39,973 nt of DNA, from the NCBI GenBank assembly GCA_022708025.1, contig JAKIZM010000029.1:1-39973 (forward strand), written 5' to 3'. Below, in pieces: positions 29,977-39,865 of this stretch. Below the pieces are notes generated by a model. The model saw only the letters and a program-made list of their open reading frames with translations. It had not been told where the DNA came from and searched no databases. Source of the DNA: Bacteroidota bacterium (lineage in GTDB: Bacteria > Bacteroidota > Ignavibacteria > Ignavibacteriales > Ignavibacteriaceae). How positions within the stretch are numbered: the first letter of the stretch is position 1; the number at the start of each line of letters is the position of its first letter. A program made the position numbers and the translations under genes.

Positions 29977-32900
29977 ATGAAATTCTTTTTCCCAATTGCA
30001 ATTGTTGCATTTAATATAAATCTTTTTGCGCAATTTACTGAGTTTCATCCTGAACTTGACTGGTACACAATTAAAGGTAAAAATGTAGAAGTTCACTTTC
30101 ACGATGGTGCCGAAAGAACTGCTCAGGTAGTACTTAAAATTGCCGATGAAGTATGGGATCCTGTTTGTTCATTATACGGATATCAGCCGGATAAAGTTCA
30201 TTATATTATTAAAGATATTGATGATTATTCAAACGGTGCTACATACTTTTTTGATAACAAGATAGAGATATGGACAAGCGCTCTTGATTTTGATTTGCGC
30301 GGTACTCATAACTGGTTAAGAAATGTTATCTCTCACGAATTCACACATATGGTTCAGATACAATCGGCGATGAAAACCACCAGAAGTGTTCCTGCTGTTT
30401 TTTTACAAGTGTTATCGTATGAAGATAAAAGGCGTCCTGATATTCTTTATGGCTTCCCGAATTTCATTGTATCATATCCTTTAGCAACTGTAAATGTTCC
30501 TGCCTGGTTTGCTGAAGGAACTGCACAATATATGCGAACCGAATTTAATTATGATAATTGGGATTCACATCGCGATATGATTTTAAGGTCTTATGCTCTT
30601 GATGATAAAATGTTAACCTGGAATGAAATGGGTGTGTTTGGTAAAACGAGTTTGGGTAATGAATCAGTTTATAATTCCGGTTTTGCATTAACCCGTTATA
30701 TAGCTCAAAAATATGGTGAAGATAAATTACGTGATATTACAAAAGCACTTGGCAGCTTTGGCAATTTTACAATTGATGCAGCTTTCAAACAAATAATTGG
30801 CAAAGATGGTGATGAAATTTATGATGAATGGACTAAATTTCTGAAAGCAGACTATCGTAAACGCAGTGAAAAGGTTCTATCTAATTTAGTAACCGGTGAA
30901 GAAATAGGTAAAGATGGATTTGGAAATTTTTATCCAGCTTTTTCTGCTGATGGCAAAAAGGTTTATTATATCTCAAATAAATCATCTGATTATTTCAGTC
31001 CGGCAGGGATTTATGAATATGATATACAAACCAGGGAAGAAAAAAGTATTGCAGCAGGTGTCAGATCAACATTCTCGTTTATACCCGGGCAGAATAAAAT
31101 TTTATATGCGAAGATAACTGATGACAATAAGAACTGGTATAATGTTCATGATCTTTTCATTTATGATCTTGATAAAAAAGAAGAAAAAAGACTCACACAC
31201 AACTTGAGAGCTAATAATCCTGCAGTATCTGTTGATGGAAAATCAATTGTGTTTGTTTACCAGAAAGATGGCACAACAAATCTTGGCTCTGTTGATATTG
31301 ATGGAACAAATTTCAAGCGTTTAACTTTCTATGAGAATGGTGAACAAGTCTATAATCCAAAATTTTCACCTGATGGTTCTTATATTATCTTTGATTACTC
31401 TTATGGCAACACAAGAGATATTGCAAAAGTAAGTGCTTCGGGCGGCAATGTTGAGTTCATTATCGCTACTGATAACGACGAAAGAAATCCTGTTTTTGAT
31501 AAAGATGGAAATCTTATTTATGCCTCTGACAAAACAGGAATATTTAACCTTTATAAATATAATTTTACTGATGCTTCTTCTGTGCAATTAACAAATGTAA
31601 TCGGCGGAGCGTTTATGCCTGCAATAAATAATTCAAATGATATTGTTTATTCAGGTTATACTTCATCCGGATTTAAGATTTATCATATAACTGCTGAGCA
31701 GCAGAAAAAAGTAATCGGAAGCAACGATTACATTTGGGTATCAAATCCGCCGTTGGATTCTAACAAATCATTAGGTGATATTAATAATTATAATCTTACT
31801 TCGCTTATCAACTATGATGATAAAAATATTGCTGGACAAGAAAAAGAAATTTACCGCGGAGCTTTTACCAGATTAACTTTTTTTCCCTTCATACGATTTG
31901 ATAATTATAATACAGGTAATACTTTTCTGCAGAAAATCAAACCCGGAGTTTTTGTAACAACCGATGATATGTTAAACCGTTATTCACTCTTTGCAGGCGG
32001 CTCAATAAACACAAGGATGGAAAGAGATTTATTTTTAGTATTTGATTACAAAAATAAATTGCCTTTAATCAGTTCATTAGGATTACGACCCGAATTATCG
32101 GTAGAACTGTATAGCATAAGCAGAAAAGCATCTGATTTAGATATTGGTTTAGGGGGTTCATACTTTGATAGTTTAGGAGTAGAAATATTTGATCAAGTTG
32201 TTCAGACTGATGTTTCATACAACTTATTTGAATTTGATTTTATAATTAGACACCGCTTGTTTTCAAGAAATCAAAACTTGCAGCTACGATATGCTTTCAG
32301 TTCATATACTGCAAGTATTGAAAGTTTTCTATATTACAATTATAGTACACATGAATATAATCTTAATCCAACATTCAAGGATAATTATTTCAACGGTCAT
32401 AACTTAGAAGCAAAATTTACCTGGCGGACAATTCTTCCAACTAAAGATGATGATATAAATCCAATTGGATTTGATTTGAATCTTACTTACAACTATGAAG
32501 CTAATGATTTTAATAATGAAGGTAATTATGATAATGAAGATGGCTTATTAAAAGCAAAATATAATCATTTTAATTTTCATCGGATGGAACTGAAAACCGG
32601 ATTATTTCTGCCTATATTTGATTCTCATACATTTAATACGACATTAAGATTGGGTTCGATATTCGGACCTAAACAACCAGATTTCTTTGATTTCTATTTA
32701 GGCGGATTAATTGGAATGAAAGCATATCCTTTTTATGCAGTCAGTGGTAATGAAATTGCCTGGTTAAATTTCACTTATCGCTTTCCGCTTTTCAGAAATA
32801 TAGATACAAAGATCGGACATCTTTATCTTGATAAGATATTCTTTTCTATTGGTGCTGATATCGGTAATGCCTGGGATGGCGAAATTCCCGGATTTGATCA

Positions 32901-33117
32901 ATTTAAAAAAGGTATCGGAGCAGAGCTACGAATACAACTTAATTCATATTATCTTTTTCCAACCAGCATTTTCTTTAATGCTTCCTATGGCTTTGATGAA
33001 TTTACCCGTGTGATAAATAATCAAACTGTAAGGTATGGTAAAGAATGGAATTTTTATGGGGGTATTTTATTTGGATTCGAAATATTAAATTTTAATCAAT
33101 CAAAATACAGAAGATAA
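29977..33117 (+). CDS. Metalloprotease / TolB-propeller / beta-barrel outer-membrane protein
   Basis: This is a 1046-residue exported protein (signal peptide residues 1-18). Residues about 20-290 form a peptidase-MA-like zinc domain with HEFTH at 120-124 and AWFAEGTAQYM, whose Glu180 is the expected third ligand. Residues about 305-570 are TolB-like propeller blades: YPAFSADGKKVYYISNK, NPAVSVDGKSIVFVYQKD, NPKFSPDGSYIIFDYSYG and NPVFDKDGNLIYASDKTG. The remainder is a barrel with an end like surface-antigen/BamA barrels (GGLIGMKAYPFYAV, IAWLNFTYRFPLF). It probably sits in the outer membrane with the protease and propeller on one side. Unlike its upstream neighbour it keeps the catalytic motif. 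The substrate is unknown. Confidence 0.82.
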   Translation: MKFFFPIAIVAFNINLFAQFTEFHPELDWYTIKGKNVEVHFHDGAERTAQVVLKIADEVWDPVCSLYGYQPDKVHYIIKDIDDYSNGATYFFDNKIEIWTSALDFDLRGTHNWLRNVISHEFTHMVQIQSAMKTTRSVPAVFLQVLSYEDKRRPDILYGFPNFIVSYPLATVNVPAWFAEGTAQYMRTEFNYDNWDSHRDMILRSYALDDKMLTWNEMGVFGKTSLGNESVYNSGFALTRYIAQKYGEDKLRDITKALGSFGNFTIDAAFKQIIGKDGDEIYDEWTKFLKADYRKRSEKVLSNLVTGEEIGKDGFGNFYPAFSADGKKVYYISNKSSDYFSPAGIYEYDIQTREEKSIAAGVRSTFSFIPGQNKILYAKITDDNKNWYNVHDLFIYDLDKKEEKRLTHNLRANNPAVSVDGKSIVFVYQKDGTTNLGSVDIDGTNFKRLTFYENGEQVYNPKFSPDGSYIIFDYSYGNTRDIAKVSASGGNVEFIIATDNDERNPVFDKDGNLIYASDKTGIFNLYKYNFTDASSVQLTNVIGGAFMPAINNSNDIVYSGYTSSGFKIYHITAEQQKKVIGSNDYIWVSNPPLDSNKSLGDINNYNLTSLINYDDKNIAGQEKEIYRGAFTRLTFFPFIRFDNYNTGNTFLQKIKPGVFVTTDDMLNRYSLFAGGSINTRMERDLFLVFDYKNKLPLISSLGLRPELSVELYSISRKASDLDIGLGGSYFDSLGVEIFDQVVQTDVSYNLFEFDFIIRHRLFSRNQNLQLRYAFSSYTASIESFLYYNYSTHEYNLNPTFKDNYFNGHNLEAKFTWRTILPTKDDDINPIGFDLNLTYNYEANDFNNEGNYDNEDGLLKAKYNHFNFHRMELKTGLFLPIFDSHTFNTTLRLGSIFGPKQPDFFDFYLGGLIGMKAYPFYAVSGNEIAWLNFTYRFPLFRNIDTKIGHLYLDKIFFSIGADIGNAWDGEIPGFDQFKKGIGAELRIQLNSYYLFPTSIFFNASYGFDEFTRVINNQTVRYGKEWNFYGGILFGFEILNFNQSKYRR

Positions 33118-33129
33118 ATCGGTGAAAGT

Positions 33130-33999
33130 ATGAAGTTAACTATTTATATGTTTATTGTTTTTTTAATCGCTGCTAATTTATTCGGGCAGGAAGATAACAC
33201 AATAATGTTTACAGGAAATTTAAGTTCCGATGCTCGGCAAATTCTTGAATCATATAAAGAAACAAAAACAAACCCTATTGTATTTCAAAATGGGGATAAA
33301 AAGTCACCTGTCCTTGCTGGTATCTTATCATTGGTTGTTCCGGGAGCAGGAGAGATTTATACTAAAGAATATTTGAAAGCCGGAATCTTCTTAGCAATTG
33401 AAGCGGCTGTTATTACTACTGCTGTTATTTATGATAAAAAGGGTGATGATAAAACCATAGAATTTCAGAACTATGCTGATGCGTATAAAGATTCTGATCA
33501 TAACTGGAGTGTTGTAAGATATGCTCAATGGCTTATTGATCACGAAGGTGCTCCTGCAAATATCAGATTGGATGATTGGGATGTAAATGATACAAGAAAG
33601 CCCCCGTGGCAGCGAGTTAACTGGACAGCACTTAATAATGCTGAACAAGGCTCGCATAAATTACCACCATACGGCGAACAGCAGTATTATGAATTGATAG
33701 GAAAATATCATCAATACTCACCTGGATGGAACGATTTTACCGGAAATTCAAATAAAGATAATATATCTCCGAACTTTTTGTTTTATTCCACTATGCGAGG
33801 TGATGCAAATGATTTGTATTCAGTAGCATCAACCGCTGTAATAGGAATATATATAAATCACTTTTTAAGTGCTCTGGATGCTGTTTGGTCTGCTGTTAGT
33901 TTTAATAAAGATTTAGCAGTTCAAATAAGGATGGATAATATTCAGTTAACTGATAGAGCATTATTTTATCCGAAAATAAATCTGACTTTCAATTTTTAA
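33130..33999 (+). CDS. DUF5683-like envelope protein
   Basis: This 289-residue protein has a signal peptide (about residues 1-19, ending LFGQ). Residues about 55-95 carry KSPVLAGILSLVVPGAGEIYTKEYLKAGIF, the conserved Pro-Gly-x-Gly-x-xY hydrophobic segment I associate with DUF5683-type proteins. A second hydrophobic stretch lies near SVASTAVIGIYINHFLSALDAVWSAVSF. Between them is a Trp/Tyr/Asn-rich region. The function is unknown. It starts 12 bases after the metalloprotease-barrel gene stop and closes this operon. Confidence 0.7.
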   Translation: MKLTIYMFIVFLIAANLFGQEDNTIMFTGNLSSDARQILESYKETKTNPIVFQNGDKKSPVLAGILSLVVPGAGEIYTKEYLKAGIFLAIEAAVITTAVIYDKKGDDKTIEFQNYADAYKDSDHNWSVVRYAQWLIDHEGAPANIRLDDWDVNDTRKPPWQRVNWTALNNAEQGSHKLPPYGEQQYYELIGKYHQYSPGWNDFTGNSNKDNISPNFLFYSTMRGDANDLYSVASTAVIGIYINHFLSALDAVWSAVSFNKDLAVQIRMDNIQLTDRALFYPKINLTFNF

Positions 34000-34094
34000 T
34001 ATTTATTGTGTTAAAATATTAAATGTAAGGACTGTCGTTTAAACCGATTCCTTGCTCCTTTCATTACGAAGTCTTATTTGCTTATTTTTCCTGT

Positions 34095-35405
34095 ATGAAA
34101 TTACCAATTGTTGCAATTGTAGGTCGCCCTAATGTAGGAAAATCAACCTTATTTAATCGCCTTATCGGCAAGCGTGAAGCAATTGTTGATGATCAAAGCG
34201 GTGTAACCCGTGATAGAAATTATGGTGACTGTGAATGGAATGGAAAAATTTTCCATGTTATTGATACCGGCGGCTATGTACCCGATTCATCCGACCTTTT
34301 TGAAATTGCGATTCGTGAACAGGTTGAAGTTGCAATACAGGAATCTGATTCAATAATCTTTTTAGTTGATGTTAAAGATGGAGTAAATCCCGTTGATAAA
34401 ATTATTATTGATATTCTCCGGCAATCGGGCAAAAAATTCTTTCTTGTTGTAAATAAAGTTGATGCTGAGGTTCACACTATAGCAGTAGCAGAATTTTATT
34501 CGTTGGGTATTGAAAAAATTTATGATATCTCTGCATTAAGCGGTAGAAAAACGGGCGATCTTTTGGATGATATTACAAAAGATTTTCTAACTTCAGATTT
34601 AATAGAAGAAGATAAAAGATTAAAGATTGCAATTGTAGGAAGACCAAATGTAGGCAAATCATCTTTAACTAATGCTTTACTTGGAATCGAAAGAAGTATT
34701 GTTACAGATATACCGGGCACAACCCGCGACAGCCTTGATTCTATTCTGAAATATTATGGAGAAGAAATCGTTTTAATTGATACAGCCGGTTTAAGAAAGA
34801 AAAAGAAAGTTGAAGAAAGTATTGAATTCTTTTCCAACATAAGAGCATTAAAAGCTATAAGTGAAAGTGACGTTACTGTACTTATGCTTGATGCACAAAC
34901 CGGATTTGAAAAACAGGATCAGAAAATTATTGATGAAGTTGTTCGTTGGAGAAAAGGACTGATAATAGCTGTTAATAAATGGGATCTCATAGAAAAAGAA
35001 ACAAATACTGCCAGAAAATTTGAAGTATCAATAAAAGAAAAACTCGGTACAGTTGATTATGCACCTTTGATATTTATATCTGCACTAACAAAACAAAGGA
35101 TTTATAAACTTATAGAGTTATGCAAAAAGGTTCAGGAAGAAAGAAGTAAAAAAATTCCGACATCTGAGTTAAATGATACGATCTTGCCTGAAATTGAAAA
35201 AAATCCTCCGCCCGCATCTCCCAGCGGTAAGGAAATTAAAATTAAATTTATAAATCAGGTTGGTGAGCATTATCCGATATTTCTTTTTTTTACTAATTAT
35301 CCAAAACATATTCCTGATCATTACAGAAGATTTCTGGAAAGAACATTAAGAAGAATTTATGGTTTTGAAGGTGTACCGATCACCGTAAGTTTCAGACAAA
35401 AATAA
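34095..35405 (+). CDS. der: Ribosome biogenesis GTPase Der (EngA)
   Basis: This is a 436-residue double GTPase needed for assembly of the large ribosomal subunit. Each of the two G domains has a P-loop GRPNVGKS (residues 10-17, and again about 181-188), a DTxG switch II motif (DTGGYV and DTAGLR) and an NKxD motif (NKVD and NKWD). The C-terminal KH-like domain runs from about residue 350 and includes IKIKFINQVGEHYPIFLFFTNYPKHIP. All key residues are present and the length is normal. upp follows 9 bases later. Confidence 0.98.
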   Translation: MKLPIVAIVGRPNVGKSTLFNRLIGKREAIVDDQSGVTRDRNYGDCEWNGKIFHVIDTGGYVPDSSDLFEIAIREQVEVAIQESDSIIFLVDVKDGVNPVDKIIIDILRQSGKKFFLVVNKVDAEVHTIAVAEFYSLGIEKIYDISALSGRKTGDLLDDITKDFLTSDLIEEDKRLKIAIVGRPNVGKSSLTNALLGIERSIVTDIPGTTRDSLDSILKYYGEEIVLIDTAGLRKKKKVEESIEFFSNIRALKAISESDVTVLMLDAQTGFEKQDQKIIDEVVRWRKGLIIAVNKWDLIEKETNTARKFEVSIKEKLGTVDYAPLIFISALTKQRIYKLIELCKKVQEERSKKIPTSELNDTILPEIEKNPPPASPSGKEIKIKFINQVGEHYPIFLFFTNYPKHIPDHYRRFLERTLRRIYGFEGVPITVSFRQK

Positions 35406-35414
35406 TTTTTAATT

Positions 35415-36044
35415 ATGAAAGATAATTTAATCATCGTCGAGCATCCCTTGATAAAAAGGGATGTTACAATACTCAGAGACAGAAACACTGAGTCAGAGAC
35501 TTTTCGCGCTGTTTTACAAAGAGTTTCCAACTTACTTGCTGCAGAAGTTTCAAAAAATTTTTCTTTATCCAATATTATTATCGAAACTCCACTTGAAGTT
35601 ACAGAAGGAAGTAAGCTTACAAATGAAGTTATACTTGTTCCTGTTTTACGCGCCGGACTTGGAATGGTAAATGGTTTTTTACAAATAATACCGGAAGCAA
35701 AAGTAGGGCATATCGGTTTACAGCGCGATGAAGAAACTTTACAGCCAATCGATTATTATTATAAAATTCCGAAAAATCTTAATTCAGCAGAAGTTGTAAT
35801 GCTTGATCCGATGCTTGCAACAGGAGGCAGCGCTACAGAGGCAATATCATATCTGAAAAAACATGGAGCAAAAAATCCTGTGTTTGCCTGCATTGTAGCT
35901 GCTCCTGAAGGAGTAAAAAAACTGCTCTCAAAGCATCCTGATATAAAAATATTTGCTGCTGCTCTTGATAGAGAGCTTAATTCCAAAGGTTATATTTTAC
36001 CCGGTCTTGGCGATGCAGGTGATAGAACATTTGGTACACTTTAA
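35415..36044 (+). CDS. upp: Uracil phosphoribosyltransferase
   Basis: This is a 209-residue enzyme of pyrimidine salvage that joins uracil to PRPP to give UMP. It carries VPVLRAGLGMVNGFLQIIP, HIGLQRDEETL, the PRPP-binding loop VVMLDPMLATGGSATEAI, and the C-terminal uracil-binding region NSKGYILPGLGDAGDRTFGT. The length and all motifs are normal. It is co-directional and close to der upstream, and its end is overlapped by the start of the following TPR gene. Confidence 0.97.
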   Translation: MKDNLIIVEHPLIKRDVTILRDRNTESETFRAVLQRVSNLLAAEVSKNFSLSNIIIETPLEVTEGSKLTNEVILVPVLRAGLGMVNGFLQIIPEAKVGHIGLQRDEETLQPIDYYYKIPKNLNSAEVVMLDPMLATGGSATEAISYLKKHGAKNPVFACIVAAPEGVKKLLSKHPDIKIFAAALDRELNSKGYILPGLGDAGDRTFGTL

Positions 36045-37059
36045 ATTTACTTTATATTTATTTTTTCTGCTGAATGTACTATCGCAGACAATCTTTCCGC
36101 AAACTTATCCTGACAGGTCTGTAAATTTAATTCTTAAAACCGGAATTGATCTAATCATTAAACAGGATTATGATCAGGCAGAAAAAGTATTTTTACAATT
36201 AGAAAAAGTACGTAAAGATATTCCGCTTGGTAAAATATATCTTGCAGCAGTTTTAATCGCCAGATCGTATGATTATCAGACGGAGTATGATCATAAAAAA
36301 ATTACTGCATATCTGGAAGGAGCTAAAAAGATTTCTGAAAGGCTTTTAAAAAGAGATCAGAATAATATCTGGAATAAATATTTTTATGCCTTGAGTGAAG
36401 GATATCCAGCTTATTACGATGCATTGCGTGAGAAGTGGTTAAGTGCTTTTTCTACCGGAATTAATTCTGTTTCGGCATTTGAAGATTGTTTGATTTCTGA
36501 TCCGGATTTTTATGAAGCTATGATAGCTTTAGGTAGTTATAAATTCTGGAAGAGTAAAAAGACTGAATTCCTGAATTGGCTGCCTTTTATTGATGATGAG
36601 AAAGACCTTGGTATTTCTTATCTGCAAAAAGCAGTTAAACATTCCGGATATAATTCACATCTTGCAATTTACTCTCTAATCTGGATTTATATAGAACAAA
36701 AAAACTATGATAAAGCGATTTTACTTGCTGAAGATGCTCTTAAAAATTATCCTGATTCAAGAATGTTCAAATGGGGTTTGGCAAGAGCATTGGAAGATGT
36801 AAACCTTGAAAGATCAATCTCTGATTATTATGATATATTAAATTCTTATCCTGCTTCGTTAAAGACAAATAAAATAAATATTGTAACACTTAAACATATT
36901 ATCGCCCAGCAATTGGTAAAATTAAAACGTGTAAATGAAGCGCTTGATATTTGTAATGAGATTCTGAGTATTAATGGGTATACTGATTTTGAACGGGATA
37001 AACTTGAAGACAGAATAGAAAGGGTTAAAGACCTGAAAAAATCACTTACACGAAGATGA
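36013..37059 (+). CDS. Exported TPR-repeat protein
   Basis: This is a 348-residue protein from ATG 36013. The open frame reaches 35953, but that would extend further into upp and give a less plausible N-terminus. The hydrophobic stretch HFKFTLYLFFLLNVLSQTIF then serves as a signal peptide or anchor. Several helix pairs of TPR type follow: LIIKQDYDQAEKVFLQLEKV, IYLAAVLIARSYDY, IYSLIWIYIEQKNYDKAILL and AEDALKNYPDSRM. The middle part (about residues 125-215), with LSEGYPAYYDALREKWL and ALGSYKFWKSKKT, is less regular. No family is recognised. It overlaps upp by 32 bases, suggesting coupled translation. Confidence 0.75.
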   Translation: MQVIEHLVHFKFTLYLFFLLNVLSQTIFPQTYPDRSVNLILKTGIDLIIKQDYDQAEKVFLQLEKVRKDIPLGKIYLAAVLIARSYDYQTEYDHKKITAYLEGAKKISERLLKRDQNNIWNKYFYALSEGYPAYYDALREKWLSAFSTGINSVSAFEDCLISDPDFYEAMIALGSYKFWKSKKTEFLNWLPFIDDEKDLGISYLQKAVKHSGYNSHLAIYSLIWIYIEQKNYDKAILLAEDALKNYPDSRMFKWGLARALEDVNLERSISDYYDILNSYPASLKTNKINIVTLKHIIAQQLVKLKRVNEALDICNEILSINGYTDFERDKLEDRIERVKDLKKSLTRR

Positions 37060-37152
37060 CTGATAATTCAAGGTATTTCTTATCACTTTAACAAGTCATT
37101 AAAAAAAATTAAATTAGTTACAAGTTTTTAATGTATCCTTTAAACAGGAATT

Positions 37153-39324
37153 ATGGCTATAGATAATCCTAAATATCAGAAGATGCTTGATAACCTGATT
37201 AAGGTTAGTAAGAAAAATTTATCATCTGTTAACGAACCTTTGTTAACTAAAGCATTTGAACTGAGTCTTGAAGCACACAAACATGATTTGCGGGCTTCCG
37301 GTGAACCATATTTTACTCATCCTTATGAAGTTGCAATGGTTGTTGCTGAAGAATTTCCCCTTGATGATATTACAATCGTTAGTGCATTGCTCCACGATGT
37401 TGTTGAGGATACAGAATACACTTCGGATTTTTTAAGAAGAGAATTCGGTGAGGAGGTATTTGAAATTGTTGATGGAGTTACCAAGATAAGCGGAATTTTC
37501 AGAGGGCACGAAATAACCAAGGCAGAAAACTATCGTAAACTTTTACTTTCGATGGTTAAAGATGTAAGGGTTATTTTAGTAAAATTTGCTGACAGACTCC
37601 ACAATATGAGAACTCTTGAATTTGTTAGTCCGGATAAACAAAGACGAATTGCCCAGGAAACATTGGAAATATATGCTCCGTTTGCGCATAGATTTGGTCT
37701 TGGAAAAGTTAAATGGGAACTTGAAGATCTTGCGTTCAAATATCTGAACAAAGAAGCTTATGAAGAACTTGCCCGTAAATTAAAATCAAAAAGAAAAGAC
37801 CGTGAATCATATATCAAAAAATTTGCTGATCCGATTAAACAAAAATTAAATGAAGCAAATCTTAAATATGAATTAAGCGGCAGACCAAAGCATCTTTACA
37901 GCATTTACCGTAAAATGGTAAGAAGAAATAAACCGTTTGAAGAAATTTATGATCTGTTTGCAATCCGGATAATACTTGATACTAAAAACAAGAATGATTG
38001 TTACACTACTCTTGGTATAGTAAATCTGGTTTATCTTCCTGTACCTGATAGGTTTAAAGATTATATATCAATTCCAAAAACGAATAATTATCAATCAATT
38101 CATACTACTGTTGTAGGACCTGAAGGCAGATTAGTTGAAGTTCAGATAAGAACACAGGAAATGCACGAAGTTGCTGAAAAAGGAGTTGCAGCTCATTGGA
38201 GATATAAAGAAAATAAAACAGCAACAGATAATGAACTTGAAGCATGGGTAAACTGGATACGCGATATTTTTGAAAACACTTCCAGAGATGATCAAAGAAA
38301 AGAATTGATGGAAAGTTTCAAGTTAAATCTTTATCAGGATGAAATATATGTGTTTACTCCAAAAGGTGATTTGCGAAGATTGCCGGTTGGATCAACCCCG
38401 GTGGATTTTGCATTTGATATCCACAGCAAAGTTGGATTTCATTGTATCGGAGCAAAAATTGATGGTAAAATTGTTCCGCTTGATACACAACTGCAGAGCG
38501 GAGATCAGGTTGAGATAATCAGTTCAAAAAATCAGCATCCAAACAGAAACTGGATAAAATTTGTAAAGACTCATAAAGCTAAAAATGAAATAAGAAAATG
38601 GCTGAATAAAGAAGAGCAATTGATTGTTGATAAGGGAAATGAGATATGGGAAAAGAAAATTAAAAAATTAAAGCTAAGCTTTACTCCTGATGATATTCTT
38701 AAATTAGCTCATTCTAATAAATATGATAATACAAGACAATTCTTTAAAGCTGTTGCACAAGGAACGATAAATCTTGATGAAGTTCTGACAGCCAGTTCTA
38801 AAAAAGAAGAAAAAGAATTTGAGAAAGATGTTGAGTTCAAGAAATTTGCAAATGTTGCGCGCAGTGATATCGGCGGAATTCTGGTTGATGGCAAAAAATC
38901 AGGAATAATGTACACTTATGCAAAATGCTGTAATCCGATTCCGGGTGATCCTGTAATAGGATTTATTACCGTCGGTGAAGGAATAAAGATACATCGTAAA
39001 AATTGTGTAAACCTTGTTAATCTTTCCACTAACGATGCAGAAAAATTGGTTGATGTTCAGTGGCCCGAAGGTGAAGGATCTTTATTTGTTGCAGGTATTA
39101 CTATCAGAGGCAAAGACAGACCCGGAATTTTAAGTGATATTTCACACTCGATTGTTACATTTCAGAATACAAATATTAAATCTTTAAACCTTAATACAAA
39201 TGATTCTCTTTTTGAGGGAAGTGTTACTCTTTATGTAAATAATCTGGAGCATTTAAACAGAATAATGGAAAGAATAAAAAGAGTACCAGGTGTTTATACA
39301 GTTGAAAGATTTGAATCTGCATGA
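37153..39324 (+). CDS. rel: Bifunctional (p)ppGpp synthetase/hydrolase, RelA/SpoT family
   Basis: This 723-residue regulator makes and degrades the alarmone (p)ppGpp. The HD hydrolase domain is intact (HPYEVAMVVAEEFPL, ALLHDVVEDTEYT, KFADRLHNMRTLEF). The synthetase domain has GRPKHLYSIYRKM, YDLFAIRIIL and YQSIHTTVVGPEG, so both activities are expected. A TGS domain (about residues 395-455: VFTPKGDLRRLPVGSTPVDF), a Cys-containing conserved region (YAKCCNPIPGDPVIGFI) and a C-terminal ACT domain (GKDRPGILSDISHSIV) complete the long form. AGGA lies just before the ATG. Its stop overlaps ruvX by four bases (ATGA). Confidence 0.97.
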   Translation: MAIDNPKYQKMLDNLIKVSKKNLSSVNEPLLTKAFELSLEAHKHDLRASGEPYFTHPYEVAMVVAEEFPLDDITIVSALLHDVVEDTEYTSDFLRREFGEEVFEIVDGVTKISGIFRGHEITKAENYRKLLLSMVKDVRVILVKFADRLHNMRTLEFVSPDKQRRIAQETLEIYAPFAHRFGLGKVKWELEDLAFKYLNKEAYEELARKLKSKRKDRESYIKKFADPIKQKLNEANLKYELSGRPKHLYSIYRKMVRRNKPFEEIYDLFAIRIILDTKNKNDCYTTLGIVNLVYLPVPDRFKDYISIPKTNNYQSIHTTVVGPEGRLVEVQIRTQEMHEVAEKGVAAHWRYKENKTATDNELEAWVNWIRDIFENTSRDDQRKELMESFKLNLYQDEIYVFTPKGDLRRLPVGSTPVDFAFDIHSKVGFHCIGAKIDGKIVPLDTQLQSGDQVEIISSKNQHPNRNWIKFVKTHKAKNEIRKWLNKEEQLIVDKGNEIWEKKIKKLKLSFTPDDILKLAHSNKYDNTRQFFKAVAQGTINLDEVLTASSKKEEKEFEKDVEFKKFANVARSDIGGILVDGKKSGIMYTYAKCCNPIPGDPVIGFITVGEGIKIHRKNCVNLVNLSTNDAEKLVDVQWPEGEGSLFVAGITIRGKDRPGILSDISHSIVTFQNTNIKSLNLNTNDSLFEGSVTLYVNNLEHLNRIMERIKRVPGVYTVERFESA

Positions 39325-39803
39325 GTACTGCAAATAATGAATCAAGAATTATGGCTATTGATTTTGGTTTGAAAAGAATCGGTATTGCATTGTCGGATTC
39401 TTTAAAATTATTCGCCTATCCGCATATTACCTTAGTAAATGATTCAAAGCTGTTTAATGAACTGAAAAAAATTGTTGAAGAAAAACAGGTACAGGAAATT
39501 GTTCTTGGAATTCCCACTGAGAAACAGGCATCAAAAACATCAATAGTTAAAAGTATAGAAAAATTTAAAGATGAGCTTGAAAGCAAAATCAAATTAAAAA
39601 TTATTTTATGGGATGAGTCTTATACATCATCAATTGCTCAGAAAAAAATATTGGAATCGGTTACAAAAAAAAATAAAAGACAAGATAAAGGATTACTGGA
39701 TAAGTATTCTGCTGCTGTAATCCTGCAGGAATACCTTGATTCTGTTCTTAAATCCGAAATAGAAATACAGAAAGGACTATTTAAATATCAAAAAAAGGGA
39801 TAA
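39321..39803 (+). CDS. ruvX: RuvX/YqgF-family Holliday junction resolvase-like protein
   Basis: This is a 160-residue RNase-H-like nuclease of the YqgF family. The first acidic residue lies in IMAIDFGLKRIGIALSD. Residues about 55-70 carry IVLGIPTEKQASKTS, LWDESYTSS supplies the Glu, and LLDKYSAAVILQEYLDS supplies the last Asp. Members act on rRNA 3' ends and have been proposed to act on DNA junctions, so the role here is left open. It is translationally coupled to rel. Its start is kept at the overlapping ATG 39321; a second Met lies nearby (MAIDFG). Confidence 0.93.
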   Translation: MSTANNESRIMAIDFGLKRIGIALSDSLKLFAYPHITLVNDSKLFNELKKIVEEKQVQEIVLGIPTEKQASKTSIVKSIEKFKDELESKIKLKIILWDESYTSSIAQKKILESVTKKNKRQDKGLLDKYSAAVILQEYLDSVLKSEIEIQKGLFKYQKKG

Positions 39804-39865
39804 ATTAGAGAAAAAAATATTCACCAATTGGGTGAAATAAATTTTCAACAATACTTATTCTTCAT

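Noticed and set aside
33996..34022. Terminator from the hairpin TTAATATTT / AAATATTAA after the DUF5683-like gene
   Set aside because: The stem is entirely A/T and no T tract follows, so it would be a poor terminator and may be chance in AT-rich DNA.
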